DNA from: Rhodospirillales bacterium
GTDB taxonomy: Bacteria > Pseudomonadota > Alphaproteobacteria > Reyranellales > Reyranellaceae
Assembly (NCBI GenBank): GCA_947466085.1
Contig: CANIEC010000013.1
Span: forward strand, 1-53,058
DNA length: 53,058 bases
Reading direction: 5' to 3'
Made by a program: the position numbers and the translations under genes. The notes under the pieces were generated by a model, which saw nothing but the letters and a program-made list of their open reading frames with translations, did not search any database and was not told the origin of the DNA. Of the stretch, positions 25,901 through 33,902 are shown piece after piece. Positions within the stretch are counted from its first letter, which is position 1. Each line of letters starts with the position of its first letter.

Positions 25901-26413
25901 AAATGGCCGGGCAGCGACCATGCCATCTACATCACCGTCAACGACGTGTTGCAGGACGGGCGCCGTCGCCCCTTCGAGATCTTCATCAACTCGAAGAACA
26001 TGGAGCATTACGCCTGGACGGTGGCGCTCACGCGCATGATCTCGGCGGTGTTCCGCCGCGGCGGCGACGTCTCGTTCGTCGTCGAGGAACTCAAGGCCGT
26101 GTTCGATCCGCGCGGCGGCCAGTGGATGGGCGGCCGCTACGTGCCGTCGCTGCTGGCCGCGATCGGCGGTGTGATCGAGCGCCACCTGGTCGAGATCGGC
26201 TTTCTGGCGCCCACCGAATCGCCCCGGTTGATCGACGCGATCGAGGAGCGCATGCGCCTCGCCACGAACGGCCGGGACGGCTCTCCGGAACCTGCGGCCG
26301 GCGGCGGTTCAGCCACCTCGATGGGACAGTGTCCCCAGTGTGGCGCCGCAGCTCTCACCCACCAGGAGGGCTGCGACGTGTGCCTGAACTGCGGCTACTC
26401 GCGCTGTGGCTAG
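22961..26413 (+). CDS. nrdJ: Adenosylcobalamin-dependent (class II) ribonucleotide reductase with an intein
   Basis: Precursor of 1150 aa; the spliced enzyme would be 775 aa. It reduces ribonucleotides to deoxyribonucleotides using adenosylcobalamin. Extein N is residues 1-269 (AGRVMAGAGTGRTVTLFNCFV with C88, a candidate redox cysteine; MQQGGGIGHDFSSLRP). The intein is residues 270-644. Extein C restarts at CGEQPLPPYGACLLGSINLA; the joined sequence NPCGE carries the asparagine, thiyl-radical cysteine and glutamate of the active site. LLNSIAPTGTISLLADNVSS is the phosphate-binding region. The C-terminal tail is a CPQC/CLNC zinc ribbon ending SRCG. The cofactor can be supplied by the adenosyltransferase at 5140. 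No B12 riboswitch fits in the 44-bp upstream gap. Confidence 0.96.
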   Translation: MEWAPVSQRIWDMKYRFKSAPGGSATATPDADLDATWWRVARALAAPERDPELWAGRFHEALSGFKFLPAGRVMAGAGTGRTVTLFNCFVMGTIADDMSGIFENLREAALTMQQGGGIGHDFSSLRPQGAPVVGVGADASGPLSFMDVWDSMCRTIMSAGSRRGAMMATLRCDHPDIEAFIDAKRDPKRLRMFNVSVLVTDAFMKAVGEDADWPLVFGGRTFRTVKAKALWERIMRATYDVAEPGVIFIDRVNRRNNLRYCETIQATNPCVTAETWVHTADGPRQVSDLIGQPFTALVDGKAFASGNAGFFATGTKEVRRLRTKAGHDLRLTADHLVRKVTRLTRWSRDLEWVPAGDLAPGDQIVLHDHRSAPHWGGRHSEAEGYLLGLLVGDGTLKQDKAVLSVWKPAQVAHGGPQTISPEGVMEAALAAARTLPHRADFTGWMEVKGRNEWRLSLAAVKTLAEAMGLSPGNKTVTPAMEKTSSVFHRGLLRGLFDSDGSVQGTQAKGISIRLSQSDLPLLESVQRMLLRFGIATTIYRDRRPAGQRPMPDGAGGQRLYECAAQHELVISGDNVGVFAERIGFADRSKVVWLQGALADYRRALNRERFVAEIASVDEDGVAEVYDAQVPGINAFDANGLYVHNCGEQPLPPYGACLLGSINLAALVKAPFMPEAALDADALERLVPLAVRMLDNVIDVSRFPLPQQEKEAKAKRRIGLGVTGLADALIFCGVRYGSPEAVRLTREWLGAVQRLSYMASADIAAEKGSFPLYERGKYLAGETIKALPEEARTAIGRYGIRNALLNSIAPTGTISLLADNVSSGIEPIFAFSYVRHVLQPDGSKREESVDDYAFRVWRELRGNEAPPSDVFVDAQTLTPADHLAMQAAAQDYVDSSISKTINLPRDISFDAFKGVYEEAYAQNCKGCTTYRPNDVTGAVLEVKPAEAGKPVAAVAPRDSDVVYLAPPLDRPEELPGRTYKIKWPGSDHAIYITVNDVLQDGRRRPFEIFINSKNMEHYAWTVALTRMISAVFRRGGDVSFVVEELKAVFDPRGGQWMGGRYVPSLLAAIGGVIERHLVEIGFLAPTESPRLIDAIEERMRLATNGRDGSPEPAAGGGSATSMGQCPQCGAAALTHQEGCDVCLNCGYSRCG
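23768..24892 (+). mobile_element. Intein with LAGLIDADG homing endonuclease domain inside nrdJ
   Basis: 375-residue intervening protein. The N-terminal splicing block starts with C1 (CVTAETWVHTADG). Block B is T63-x-x-H66 in RLTADHLV. Two dodecapeptide (LAGLIDADG) motifs are present: LLGLLVGDGTL (intein residues 117-127) and LLRGLFDSDGSV (222-233), each with acidic residues that could bind metal. Block F/G reads VYDAQVPGINAFDANGLYVHN, with the penultimate His and terminal Asn, then the +1 Cys of the extein. All residues needed for splicing are seen, and the endonuclease looks intact. It interrupts nrdJ just before the active-site cysteine codon at 24893. Confidence 0.95.
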
Positions 26414-26419
26414 CTCCAG

Positions 26420-27400
26420 ATGAAGGTTTGCATCGTTGGGGCCGGCGCGATCGGCGGCTTGATCGGGGCGCGGCTCGCCGCACATGCGGGGGCCGACGTG
26501 AGCGCTCTGGCGCGCGGCGAGACGCTCGAAGCGTTGAACGCCCACGGCTGGCGCCTCAGGCAGGGTGACAAGCTCGTCACGGGCAAGGCTCGCGCGTCAT
26601 CGGTCGCGCGCGAACTCGGCCCGCAGGATCTCGTGGTCATTGCCGTCAAGGCGCCGGCCCTGGCGACGATCGCGGCGCAGATCGGCCCTCTGCTCAGGCC
26701 GGATACGATCGTGCTGCCCGCCATGAATGGCGTGCCCTGGTGGTTCTCGCATGGACTCGAGGGCCTGGGCGAGCAGCCGCTGGAGAGCGTAGATCCCGGC
26801 GGAGCGCTCTCACGGGCGATCCCGCTATCCCACGTGATCGGCTGTGTCGTCCATCTCAGCGCAGCCACCACCGAGCCCGGCTTGGTTCAGCATCGCAATG
26901 GCATGGGGCTGATCATCGGGGAGCCGGACGGGTCAAGATCGGCGCGCCTGGCGCAACTGCATGCCTTGCTCGCGAAGGCGGGTTTCGACGTCACTCCGTC
27001 GCCCGGCATACATCGCGACATCTGGTACAAGCTCTGGGGCAACATGACGATGAACCCGGTGTCGGCGATCACGGGCGCCACCGGCGATCGCATCCTCGAC
27101 GACCCACTGGTCCGAGGCTTTTGCTCCGCCGTCATGCTGGAAGCCTCGGCCGTTGGCGCCAGGATCGGCTGCGCCATCGACCAGGACCCGGAAGCCCGCC
27201 ACGCCGTCACGCGCGAACTCGGCGCCTTCAAGACGTCGATGCTGGTCGATGCCGAGCGGGGCAGGCCGATCGAACTCGACGCCATCGTGACGGTGGTGCA
27301 CGAACTCGGCCGGCGCACGGGCGTGCCCACGCCGAACATCGACGCCCTGCTCGGGCTCACGCGTCTTTTTGCGCGAACCCGAGGCTTGCTCGCGAACTGA
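26420..27400 (+). CDS. panE: 2-dehydropantoate 2-reductase (ketopantoate reductase family)
   Basis: NADPH-dependent enzyme of 326 aa that makes pantoate for coenzyme A synthesis. The Rossmann motif VCIVGAGAIGGLIGARLA is at the N-terminus; VIAVKAPALATIA and LPAMNGVPWWF follow; the catalytic lysine is in IWYKLWGNMTMNPVSAITGAT. The C-terminal helical domain has KTSMLVDAERGRPIELDAI, a strongly conserved dehydrogenase end. It starts 6 nt after nrdJ. Some family members act on other 2-oxoacids, so ketopantoate activity is likely but not certain. It converges on the TctC-type gene with no gap. Confidence 0.88.
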   Translation: MKVCIVGAGAIGGLIGARLAAHAGADVSALARGETLEALNAHGWRLRQGDKLVTGKARASSVARELGPQDLVVIAVKAPALATIAAQIGPLLRPDTIVLPAMNGVPWWFSHGLEGLGEQPLESVDPGGALSRAIPLSHVIGCVVHLSAATTEPGLVQHRNGMGLIIGEPDGSRSARLAQLHALLAKAGFDVTPSPGIHRDIWYKLWGNMTMNPVSAITGATGDRILDDPLVRGFCSAVMLEASAVGARIGCAIDQDPEARHAVTRELGAFKTSMLVDAERGRPIELDAIVTVVHELGRRTGVPTPNIDALLGLTRLFARTRGLLAN

Positions 27401-28402
27401 TCAGCCCAGTTCGAGTTGGATTCCGGCCGACTTGCTGACGCCGGCCCACAGGGTGGCGAACTCGCCGATAAAGGCCGTGTACTCGGCCGGCGTCATCGGC
27501 TTGTCGCCGGGCAGCAGCACCACTTCCTTGAAGCGCTCGACTACCTCGGGCGCCTTGTAGGCCTTCTGCAGCTCGTCGTAGAGCCGAGCCACGACGTCGG
27601 GCGACATGCCCTTGGGGCCGGAGACGCCGACCCAGGTCGAGGTCGTGAGCTTGGGGAAACCCTGCTCGGCGAAGGTCGGGGCGTTCGGATACATGTCGAG
27701 GCGCTTGTCGGAACTCACCGCCAGCAGGCGGACCTTGCCGGAGTTGATGTGCGGCACGTTGGTCGTGATCGGGTCGAACATCGAGGGGATGGCACCGGCC
27801 AGCATGTCCTGCAGCGACGGCGCGGAGCCGCGATAGGGGACGTGCTTCAGCTTGACGCCCGCCAGGCTGCCCAGCAGTTCGCCCATCAGGTGGGTGTTGG
27901 AACCGATGCCCGAGCTGCCGAAGGCGATCTCGTCGGGCTTGGCCTTGGCGGCGGCGATGTAGTCGGCCAGCGTCTTGTAGGGCGAATCGCCCGGCACGAT
28001 CAGGACGTTGGGCGTATGGCCGATCAGGGTCACATGGGTGAAGTCGGTGATCACGTTGTAGGGCAGCTTGGGGTAGATGCCGGGCGCGATGCCGAGCGGC
28101 GAGGCGTGCGAAATCACGAGCGTATAGCCGTCCGGCGCGGCCTTGGCGGCCAGGTCCGAGCCGATCGTTCCGCCGGCGCCGGGCCGGTTCTCGACCACCA
28201 CCTGGGTGCCGAGTGCCGCCGAAAGCTTGGGCGCCAGGATGCGGGAAATCGTGTCGGCGGTGCCGCCGGGCGGGAAGGTGGCGATCAGCTTGATCGGCTG
28301 CTTGGTCGGCCAGCCGGGGCTCGCCTTGACGGCGGGGGCGGCCAGCGAGGAGCCCAGGGTGGCGGCCGATGCGGCCAGGACGGTACGGCGGGTCAGTTTC
28401 AT
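27401..28402 (-). CDS. TctC/Bug-type tripartite tricarboxylate transporter substrate-binding protein (second copy)
   Basis: Periplasmic binding protein of 333 aa with a twin-arginine-type signal (LTRRTVLAASAATLG, cleavage near AVKA). Family motifs are IKLIATFPPGGTADTISRIL, VVVENRPGAGGTIGSDLAA and the C-terminal GVSGPKGMSPDVVARLYDEL. I chose the ATG at 28402 because GGAG lies upstream and it gives the correct signal peptide; the frame is open further upstream. No TctA/TctB partner is adjacent. It diverges from the DegP-like protease gene and is distinct from the copy at 964. Confidence 0.9.
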   Translation of the reverse strand: MKLTRRTVLAASAATLGSSLAAPAVKASPGWPTKQPIKLIATFPPGGTADTISRILAPKLSAALGTQVVVENRPGAGGTIGSDLAAKAAPDGYTLVISHASPLGIAPGIYPKLPYNVITDFTHVTLIGHTPNVLIVPGDSPYKTLADYIAAAKAKPDEIAFGSSGIGSNTHLMGELLGSLAGVKLKHVPYRGSAPSLQDMLAGAIPSMFDPITTNVPHINSGKVRLLAVSSDKRLDMYPNAPTFAEQGFPKLTTSTWVGVSGPKGMSPDVVARLYDELQKAYKAPEVVERFKEVVLLPGDKPMTPAEYTAFIGEFATLWAGVSKSAGIQLELG

Positions 28403-28487
28403 GAAGCGCTCCGGTTTCCTCTCGCGCCAATGGCTGGCGTGTTGTGCCTGGACCAAGCAATCGATATGCCAACGGATATCCGCCCTT

Positions 28488-28514
28488 GATTTGCCGCAAG
28501 AGAATCCGCAAATC
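28488..28514. promoter_or_regulatory. Inverted repeat in the divergent region before the protease gene
   Basis: GATTTGC and GCAAATC are 7-bp arms separated by 13 bp, between the divergent tctC-type and DegP-like genes. It may be an operator or mRNA hairpin just ahead of the protease ribosome site; evidence is the symmetry only. Confidence 0.3.
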
Positions 28515-28538
28515 CGGGCGCACCAAGGAGATGTCTGA

Positions 28539-29912
28539 ATGATGCGGCGGCTGGTTCTGGCGGCGGTTCTCGTGGGAAGCGTTGTGGCGACTTCCGTGTC
28601 CCCGGCCGCCATGGCGCAGGGGCTCCCGAACTCGCGCAGCGAGCTCGCCTATTCCTTCGCGCCGCTGGTCAAGCGCGTGTCCCCGGCCGTGGTCAACATC
28701 TACACGACCACCACCGCCCGGGTGCAGCGCCGCCTGCCTTTCCCGTTTCCCGGCATGCCCCAGCAGGGCGGCGAGCGGGTACAGAACTCGCTGGGTTCCG
28801 GCGTGCTGGTGGGCGCGGACGGGCTGATCGTCACCAACGCCCATGTCGTGAAGGGCGCCGACGAGATCCGTGTCGTGCTGGCCGACCGCCGGGAGTACGA
28901 GGCCAAGCTCATCACCCAGGACGAACGCTACGACCTGGCGCTGCTGCGCATCGAGGGCTCCGACGAGAAGTTCCCGTTCCTCGAGCTGCGCGATTCCGAT
29001 TCGATCGAAGTGGGCGACATGGTGCTGGCGATCGGCAATCCGTTCGGCCTGAACCAGACCGTGACCAGTGGCATCGTTTCGGCGGTGGCGCGCAGCGCCG
29101 GCGGCATCAACGATTCGAACTTCTTCCTGCAGACCGACGCGGCCATCAATCCGGGCAATTCGGGCGGCGCGCTGGTGGCGCTCGATGGCCGGCTGATCGG
29201 CATCAACACGGCGATCTACTCGCAGAGCGGCGGCTCGGTGGGCATCGGCTTCGCCACGCCCTCCAACATCGTGGAGCGCATGATCTCGACCGGCACGACG
29301 GGCGGCCGCATCGTGCGGCCATGGCTGGGAGTCAGCATGCAGCGCGTAACTCCCGACCTCGCCGCGGGCTTCGGCCTGTCGCGGCCAGCGGGCCTGGTGG
29401 TGAAGGACGTTTTCGTCGGCGGTCCGGGCGCGGCCGCTGGCCTGAAGCGCAACGACGTGATCGTCGGCATCCGCGAACAGGCGATCGACGACGAAGCGGC
29501 ATTGCGGTTCAGGCTGTCGACGCTCAATCCCGGTACCGTCGTGCCGGTCAAGGTCATGCGCGGCGGCAAGGAAGTGGTCGTGGACCTGAAGCTCGCGGCG
29601 CCGCCCGAGGATCCGCCGCGCGACCTGTCGCTGCTCGAGGGCCGGCAACCCCTGTCCGGCGCCTCGGTCGTCAACCTGTCGCCGGCGGTCGCCGAGGAGA
29701 TGGGCCTCGCCGAATGGCGTCCCGGCATCATCATCGTCGACGTGAAGGCCGGCGCCTATGCCAGCCGCTTCGTGCGTCCCGGCGACATGATCCTGGGGGT
29801 CAACGGCCAGGAGGTGAAGAATGTCGCCGAACTCAAGAAGCGCGTCGCCAGCGGCATCAACAGCATCAGCGTCGGCCGGGACGGCGTCGTGTTCCCCGTC
29901 CAGTTCCGCTGA
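28539..29912 (+). CDS. DegP/HtrA-type periplasmic serine protease
   Basis: Exported protease of 457 aa. The signal peptide ends near MAQG. The trypsin-like domain has the triad H102 (VTNAHVV), D132 (YDLALL) and S208 (NPGNSGGALV). Two PDZ domains follow, at about residues 265-350 (PAGLVVKDVFVGGPGAAAGLK) and 370-455 (GIIIVDVKAGAYASRFVRPGDMIL). Such proteins degrade or hold misfolded envelope proteins. AAGGAG sits 8 nt before the ATG pair at 28539. rarA follows after 20 nt, as often seen in alphaproteobacteria. Confidence 0.94.
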   Translation: MMRRLVLAAVLVGSVVATSVSPAAMAQGLPNSRSELAYSFAPLVKRVSPAVVNIYTTTTARVQRRLPFPFPGMPQQGGERVQNSLGSGVLVGADGLIVTNAHVVKGADEIRVVLADRREYEAKLITQDERYDLALLRIEGSDEKFPFLELRDSDSIEVGDMVLAIGNPFGLNQTVTSGIVSAVARSAGGINDSNFFLQTDAAINPGNSGGALVALDGRLIGINTAIYSQSGGSVGIGFATPSNIVERMISTGTTGGRIVRPWLGVSMQRVTPDLAAGFGLSRPAGLVVKDVFVGGPGAAAGLKRNDVIVGIREQAIDDEAALRFRLSTLNPGTVVPVKVMRGGKEVVVDLKLAAPPEDPPRDLSLLEGRQPLSGASVVNLSPAVAEEMGLAEWRPGIIIVDVKAGAYASRFVRPGDMILGVNGQEVKNVAELKKRVASGINSISVGRDGVVFPVQFR

Positions 29913-29932
29913 ACGCCTGAAAGCGTCGGGCC

Positions 29933-31222
29933 GTGCCGGCTGAACTCTTCGCCTCGCTCGCCCCGACGCCGCTCGCCGAACGCCTGCGTCCCAAGGCGCT
30001 GGGCGAGATCTTGGGCCAGGATCACCTGCTTGGGCCCGAGGGGCCGCTCGGCCGCATGCTCGAGGCCCGCAAGCTCGGCTCCCTGATCCTCTGGGGACCG
30101 CCGGGTTGCGGCAAGACCACCATCGCCCGGCTCCTTGCCGAGGCCGTGGACCTGCACTTCGAGCCGCTGTCGGCGGTGTTCTCGGGCGTGGCCGACCTGC
30201 GCCGCGTGTTCGAGGCGGCCCGCCAGCGCCGCAAGGACGGCAAGGGCACCTTGCTCTTCGTCGACGAAATCCATCGCTTCAACCGCGCCCAGCAGGACGG
30301 CTTCCTGCCCTATGTCGAGGACGGCACGGTCACGCTGATAGGCGCCACCACCGAAAACCCGTCCTTCGAGCTGAACGCCGCGCTCCTGTCGCGCTGTCAG
30401 GTTCTGGTCCTGCGCCGTCTCGACGATGCGGCGCTGTCGACGCTGCTGGCGAGGGTCGAGGAGGCGATCGGCCGCACGCTGCCGGTCGACGAGACGGGTC
30501 GCCAGGCCCTGTTCGCCATGGCCGACGGTGACGGCCGTTACATGATCGGCCTCGCCGAACAGCTCGCGCAACTGAAGGACAAAGGTCCGGTACCACCGGC
30601 GCGGCTGGCGACGCTCCTGCAGAAGCGCGCGCCGCTCTACGACAAGGCTCAGGAAGCGCACTACAACCTGATCAGCGCGCTGCACAAGTCGCTGCGCGGG
30701 TCCGACGTCGATGCCGCGCTCTACTGGTTCGCCCGCATGCTCGATGGCGGCGAGGATCCCAAGTACATCGCCCGCCGCCTGGTGCGCTTTGCCGTCGAGG
30801 ATATCGGCATGGCCGATCCGCAGGCGCTGACCCAGACCCTGGCGGCGTGGGAGACCTACGAGCGGCTGGGCTCGCCCGAAGGCGAGTTGGCGATCGCGCA
30901 GGCGGTGATCTATCTCGGTACCGCGCCCAAATCGAACGCAGCCTATGTCGCCTTCGGTGCCGCCAAGCGCGCTGCCAAGACACACGGCTCGCTGACGCCG
31001 CCGATGCATATCCTGAACGCGCCGACCAAGCTCATGAAGGAGATTGGCTACGGCAAGGGCTACGAATACGACCACAATGCCGCCGACGGTTTCTCCGGCC
31101 AGAACTACTTTCCTGACGGCATGGCGCGGGAGGAGTTCTATCAGCCCGTCGAGCGCGGCTTCGAGCGCGAGATCGTGAAGCGGCTCGATTACTGGAAAAA
31201 GCTCAGGGACAAGAAACGCTGA
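29933..31222 (+). CDS. rarA: Replication-associated recombination protein A (RarA/MgsA AAA+ ATPase)
   Basis: AAA+ ATPase of 429 aa that acts at stalled replication forks. Start region AERLRPKALGEILGQDHLLG; Walker A WGPPGCGKTTIARLLAEA (about residue 55); Walker B LLFVDEIHRFNRAQQDGFLP; sensor region GATTENPSFELNAALLSRC. The C-terminal part has the MgsA_C motifs LHKSLRGSDVDAALYWFARML and LGTAPKSNAAYVAF. It starts at a GTG 20 nt after the protease gene and ends 231 bp before the convergent L,D-transpeptidase gene. Confidence 0.96.
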   Translation: MPAELFASLAPTPLAERLRPKALGEILGQDHLLGPEGPLGRMLEARKLGSLILWGPPGCGKTTIARLLAEAVDLHFEPLSAVFSGVADLRRVFEAARQRRKDGKGTLLFVDEIHRFNRAQQDGFLPYVEDGTVTLIGATTENPSFELNAALLSRCQVLVLRRLDDAALSTLLARVEEAIGRTLPVDETGRQALFAMADGDGRYMIGLAEQLAQLKDKGPVPPARLATLLQKRAPLYDKAQEAHYNLISALHKSLRGSDVDAALYWFARMLDGGEDPKYIARRLVRFAVEDIGMADPQALTQTLAAWETYERLGSPEGELAIAQAVIYLGTAPKSNAAYVAFGAAKRAAKTHGSLTPPMHILNAPTKLMKEIGYGKGYEYDHNAADGFSGQNYFPDGMAREEFYQPVERGFEREIVKRLDYWKKLRDKKR

Positions 31223-31294
31223 GCCGACTCAATTGAGCGCGCCACTCCGGTGTCGCTCATGTCTTATCTGAGTCGTTTCGTCCCAAGTTAACCA

Positions 31295-31402
31295 CCTCAT
31301 CCTGAGGAGGTCGCGGAGCGACCGTCTCGAAGGATGGGTTACAGACGTGGCGCGCGTGCCCACCCTTCGAGACGCTCACTGCGTTCGCTCCTAAGGGTGA
31401 GG
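31295..31402. repeat. 108-bp cruciform-like dispersed repeat, copy 1
   Basis: The outer arms CCTCATCCTGAGGAG and CTCCTAAGGGTGAGG pair at 13 of 15. An inner stem CGTCTCGAAGG...CCTTCGAGACG (15 of 16 over its full length) surrounds a short loop, and a side hairpin GGTCGC-GGA-GCGACC sits between them. A second copy of identical length lies at 52473-52580. It fills most of the 231-bp gap between the convergent rarA and L,D-transpeptidase genes; nothing else is seen in that gap. Confidence 0.8.
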
Positions 31403-31453
31403 ACTTTGTTGGGATGCTCGAGGAGCGGTGCGCTCCGGTGAAGCCTCTTGACC

Positions 31454-32977
31454 TCAGGGCTTGGCCATCGCGCGCACGACCCGGCGGTCGCGGCCGTAGA
31501 CGTCGTCGCGGAAGGTCGGCACGCCGTCGGGATTGGCGCTGACGGTCCTGTAGGTCACGTAGAGGGTGATCGGCTCGGGGAAGGCGTAGTGGGCCTGCTG
31601 GCCGTCCCTGATCACCTGCTGGACCCGGTCCTTGCTGAAGCCGTTCTTGCCGTTGAAGACCTTCTCGACGAAGTCGAGCGGGTTCTGCAGGCGGATGCAG
31701 CCATGGCTGAAGTTGCGGCTGCCCTCGGTGAACAGCCAGCGGCTCGCCGTGTCGTGCATGTAGATCCCGTACTTGTTGTTGAACGGGAAGAAGATGTAGC
31801 CCAGCGCGTTCGAAGCGCCCGAATCCTGCCGGATGCGATAGGGGAAAGCCTTGGGATGGATGGAACTCCAGTCGATCGTGTTGGGATCGATCTCCTCGTC
31901 GTGGCTCCAGCTCGCGAAGATCTTGAAGCCGTTGCTGGCCAGGGCGTTGGGGTTACGCCGCAGCATCGGCAGATACTCCTCGCCGGCGATCGACGGCGGC
32001 ACCGTCCAGTACGGGTTGGTCTGGAAGCCGCGCATGGTCGACTGAATCTCGGGCGTCGGGTCCTTCGGCGTGCCGACGATGACCTGGCTCTGGAAGGCGA
32101 CCTTGCCCTCGTTCACGAACACCATCGAATAGTCGCCGGTGTTTACATAGACGAAGCGGCTGCCGAGATCCTCCGGCAGCCAGCGGCGGCGCTCGAGGTT
32201 GGCGACGATCTGCTCGATGCGCTCGTCGATCGTGGTGTTGAGCGACCGGACCGTCTTGGCGCCGATGACGCCATCGACGGTCAGGCCCTTCATCTCCTGG
32301 TACGACTTGACCACGCCGGCCAGCGGCTCGTCGTAGAGGTCGGCGACGGGGCCGGCCGGCGGCACCGTGAAGTCGAGTTCGGCCAGGCGCTTGCGCAGGA
32401 CGGGCACCCGGGCATCGATCATGCCGGGCTTCAGCGCGCTGCCGTCGGGCATGGCGGTATAGGTCGTGCGGGTCTTCTTCTCACGCCAGGCCGCCAGTGC
32501 CTTCTGCAGCGCCGGGTAGTCGCCCTTGGGCGGCAGCGTGGCGAGATAGGCCGCGAAGTTGGGCGTGTCGGCCGCCGCCTGCAGAAGCTCGGCCTTGTCG
32601 GCCTTGCGCTGGATGATGTCGATTTCCTTGTCGACCCGGTTGGCACGGACGCGGCCGGTCGAGACGTCGCTGGCATAGGCGACGAAGGCGGCCGTCAGCA
32701 TGGCTTCGGCAGCGCTGGGATCGGCCCCCGGTGCCATCGCTTTCTCGACCTCGGCGAGGTTGTACCAGGCGGGATCCAGCCCGTGGTCACCGGCGCTGCG
32801 CAGCACCTTCAGCAGGGCCTCGGCACGTGCCGTCGCGGGGCCGGATCCGGTCCACAGGACGCCCGAAGCGTAGGAGGAGGAGGCTCCCGAAAAGGAGAGC
32901 GCGAACGCCAGGAAAGCGGCGAAAAAATTCAATCGATTCACAGCGCAATTATAAGGAGAATCGGCCGATTCGTCCAT
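31454..32977 (-). CDS. L,D-transpeptidase (YkuD domain, YcbB-like)
   Basis: Envelope enzyme of 507 aa that forms 3-3 crosslinks or attaches proteins to peptidoglycan. A hydrophobic export segment (FFAAFLAFALSFSG) lies about 20 residues in. A peptidoglycan-binding-like domain is at about 240-280 (VKSYQEMKGLTVDGVIGAKTV). The catalytic YkuD domain has MHDTASRWLF and the active-site C427 in SHGCIRLQNPLDF. Architecture and size match the YcbB group rather than small Ldt proteins. Its ATG overlaps the stop of the upstream hydrolase gene (ATGA), so the N-terminus before the signal is slightly long but supported by coupling. Confidence 0.92.
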   Translation of the reverse strand: MDESADSPYNCAVNRLNFFAAFLAFALSFSGASSSYASGVLWTGSGPATARAEALLKVLRSAGDHGLDPAWYNLAEVEKAMAPGADPSAAEAMLTAAFVAYASDVSTGRVRANRVDKEIDIIQRKADKAELLQAAADTPNFAAYLATLPPKGDYPALQKALAAWREKKTRTTYTAMPDGSALKPGMIDARVPVLRKRLAELDFTVPPAGPVADLYDEPLAGVVKSYQEMKGLTVDGVIGAKTVRSLNTTIDERIEQIVANLERRRWLPEDLGSRFVYVNTGDYSMVFVNEGKVAFQSQVIVGTPKDPTPEIQSTMRGFQTNPYWTVPPSIAGEEYLPMLRRNPNALASNGFKIFASWSHDEEIDPNTIDWSSIHPKAFPYRIRQDSGASNALGYIFFPFNNKYGIYMHDTASRWLFTEGSRNFSHGCIRLQNPLDFVEKVFNGKNGFSKDRVQQVIRDGQQAHYAFPEPITLYVTYRTVSANPDGVPTFRDDVYGRDRRVVRAMAKP

Positions 32978-33867
32978 CAGCGCACGAATCCGTGAACGGC
33001 CAGGAAGGCAATCAGGTCGGCGCTGGCACGCTGCTTCAGATCGGCCGTCCCGCCGCCCGCACGGGCGCCGCGGGTGACGCAGTGCCGTCGTGCCCAGGCC
33101 TGGAACTCCGGCTCGTCCAGCGCCATTCCCAGCGCGGGCACGAAATGGCGGCCGTCATCCTCGATGATGTTGCGGCAGCACGACCAGTTTTCGGCGTCCT
33201 TGATGTCGAAGACGGGCCCCAGCGATTCCCATCCGTGGTGGGCGCCACCATAGACCTTCACCCGGATCCGGTCGTTGCCGGCCGCGCGCATGCGTTCGGC
33301 GTATTCGATCGCCAGTTCGGCCGGCGTGTAGTCGTCCTTGGCGGCCAGCATGAAGAACATGGGCCGTCCGTGCGTCGTGGCGTCGCGATGCTGGGCGGTT
33401 GCGCCGGGGCAGAGAGCGACGTGGATGTCGAACAGGTGCGGGAAGTCGCGTCGCCAGCGCTGGCGCACGGCGAGGGCGGCATTGAGCGTCACCACCCCAC
33501 CCTTGGAGACGCCCATGATGCCGATCCGCGCCGGATCGATGCGGCGGTCGGCGCGGAGCAGGGCGAGGGCCGCGAAGGCGTCGCCCTCCATCTGGGCCGC
33601 CGAAACGAGGCTCTGGTCGGCCACGGTGCGGCGAACGCCGCGACTCCTGAAACTGTCGACGATCAGCGCCGCGGCGCCGGCGGCGTTCAGCAGGTCGGCG
33701 TAATAGTGCTCACGGTGGCGCTGGACGCCGGCGCTGCTGGTCAGGATGACCATGCACGGCACCGGACCCGGCCTCTCGTGGGGAATGTGCAGGGTCGCGG
33801 AGATTCGCGCCGGACGGCAGGCCGTCGGATGTTCGAACGTCAGCGTGTCGAAGGACACCGATTCCAT
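32977..33867 (-). CDS. Dienelactone hydrolase-like alpha/beta hydrolase
   Basis: Alpha/beta hydrolase of 296 aa. The nucleophile elbow is IGIMGVSKGGVV (G-x-S-x-G), the acid is probably in FFMLAAKDDYTPAE, and the histidine is in YGGAHHGWES. No clear signal peptide is visible. The dienelactone hydrolase family includes esterases and peptidase-like members; the substrate is unknown. Its stop overlaps the start of the L,D-transpeptidase gene, an unusual pairing, and it diverges from the pseudouridine synthase gene. Confidence 0.85.
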   Translation of the reverse strand: MESVSFDTLTFEHPTACRPARISATLHIPHERPGPVPCMVILTSSAGVQRHREHYYADLLNAAGAAALIVDSFRSRGVRRTVADQSLVSAAQMEGDAFAALALLRADRRIDPARIGIMGVSKGGVVTLNAALAVRQRWRRDFPHLFDIHVALCPGATAQHRDATTHGRPMFFMLAAKDDYTPAELAIEYAERMRAAGNDRIRVKVYGGAHHGWESLGPVFDIKDAENWSCCRNIIEDDGRHFVPALGMALDEPEFQAWARRHCVTRGARAGGGTADLKQRASADLIAFLAVHGFVR

Positions 33868-33902
33868 GGACCCTGTGTAGCTTGTCCCGTAGTTTGTGCG
33901 CC

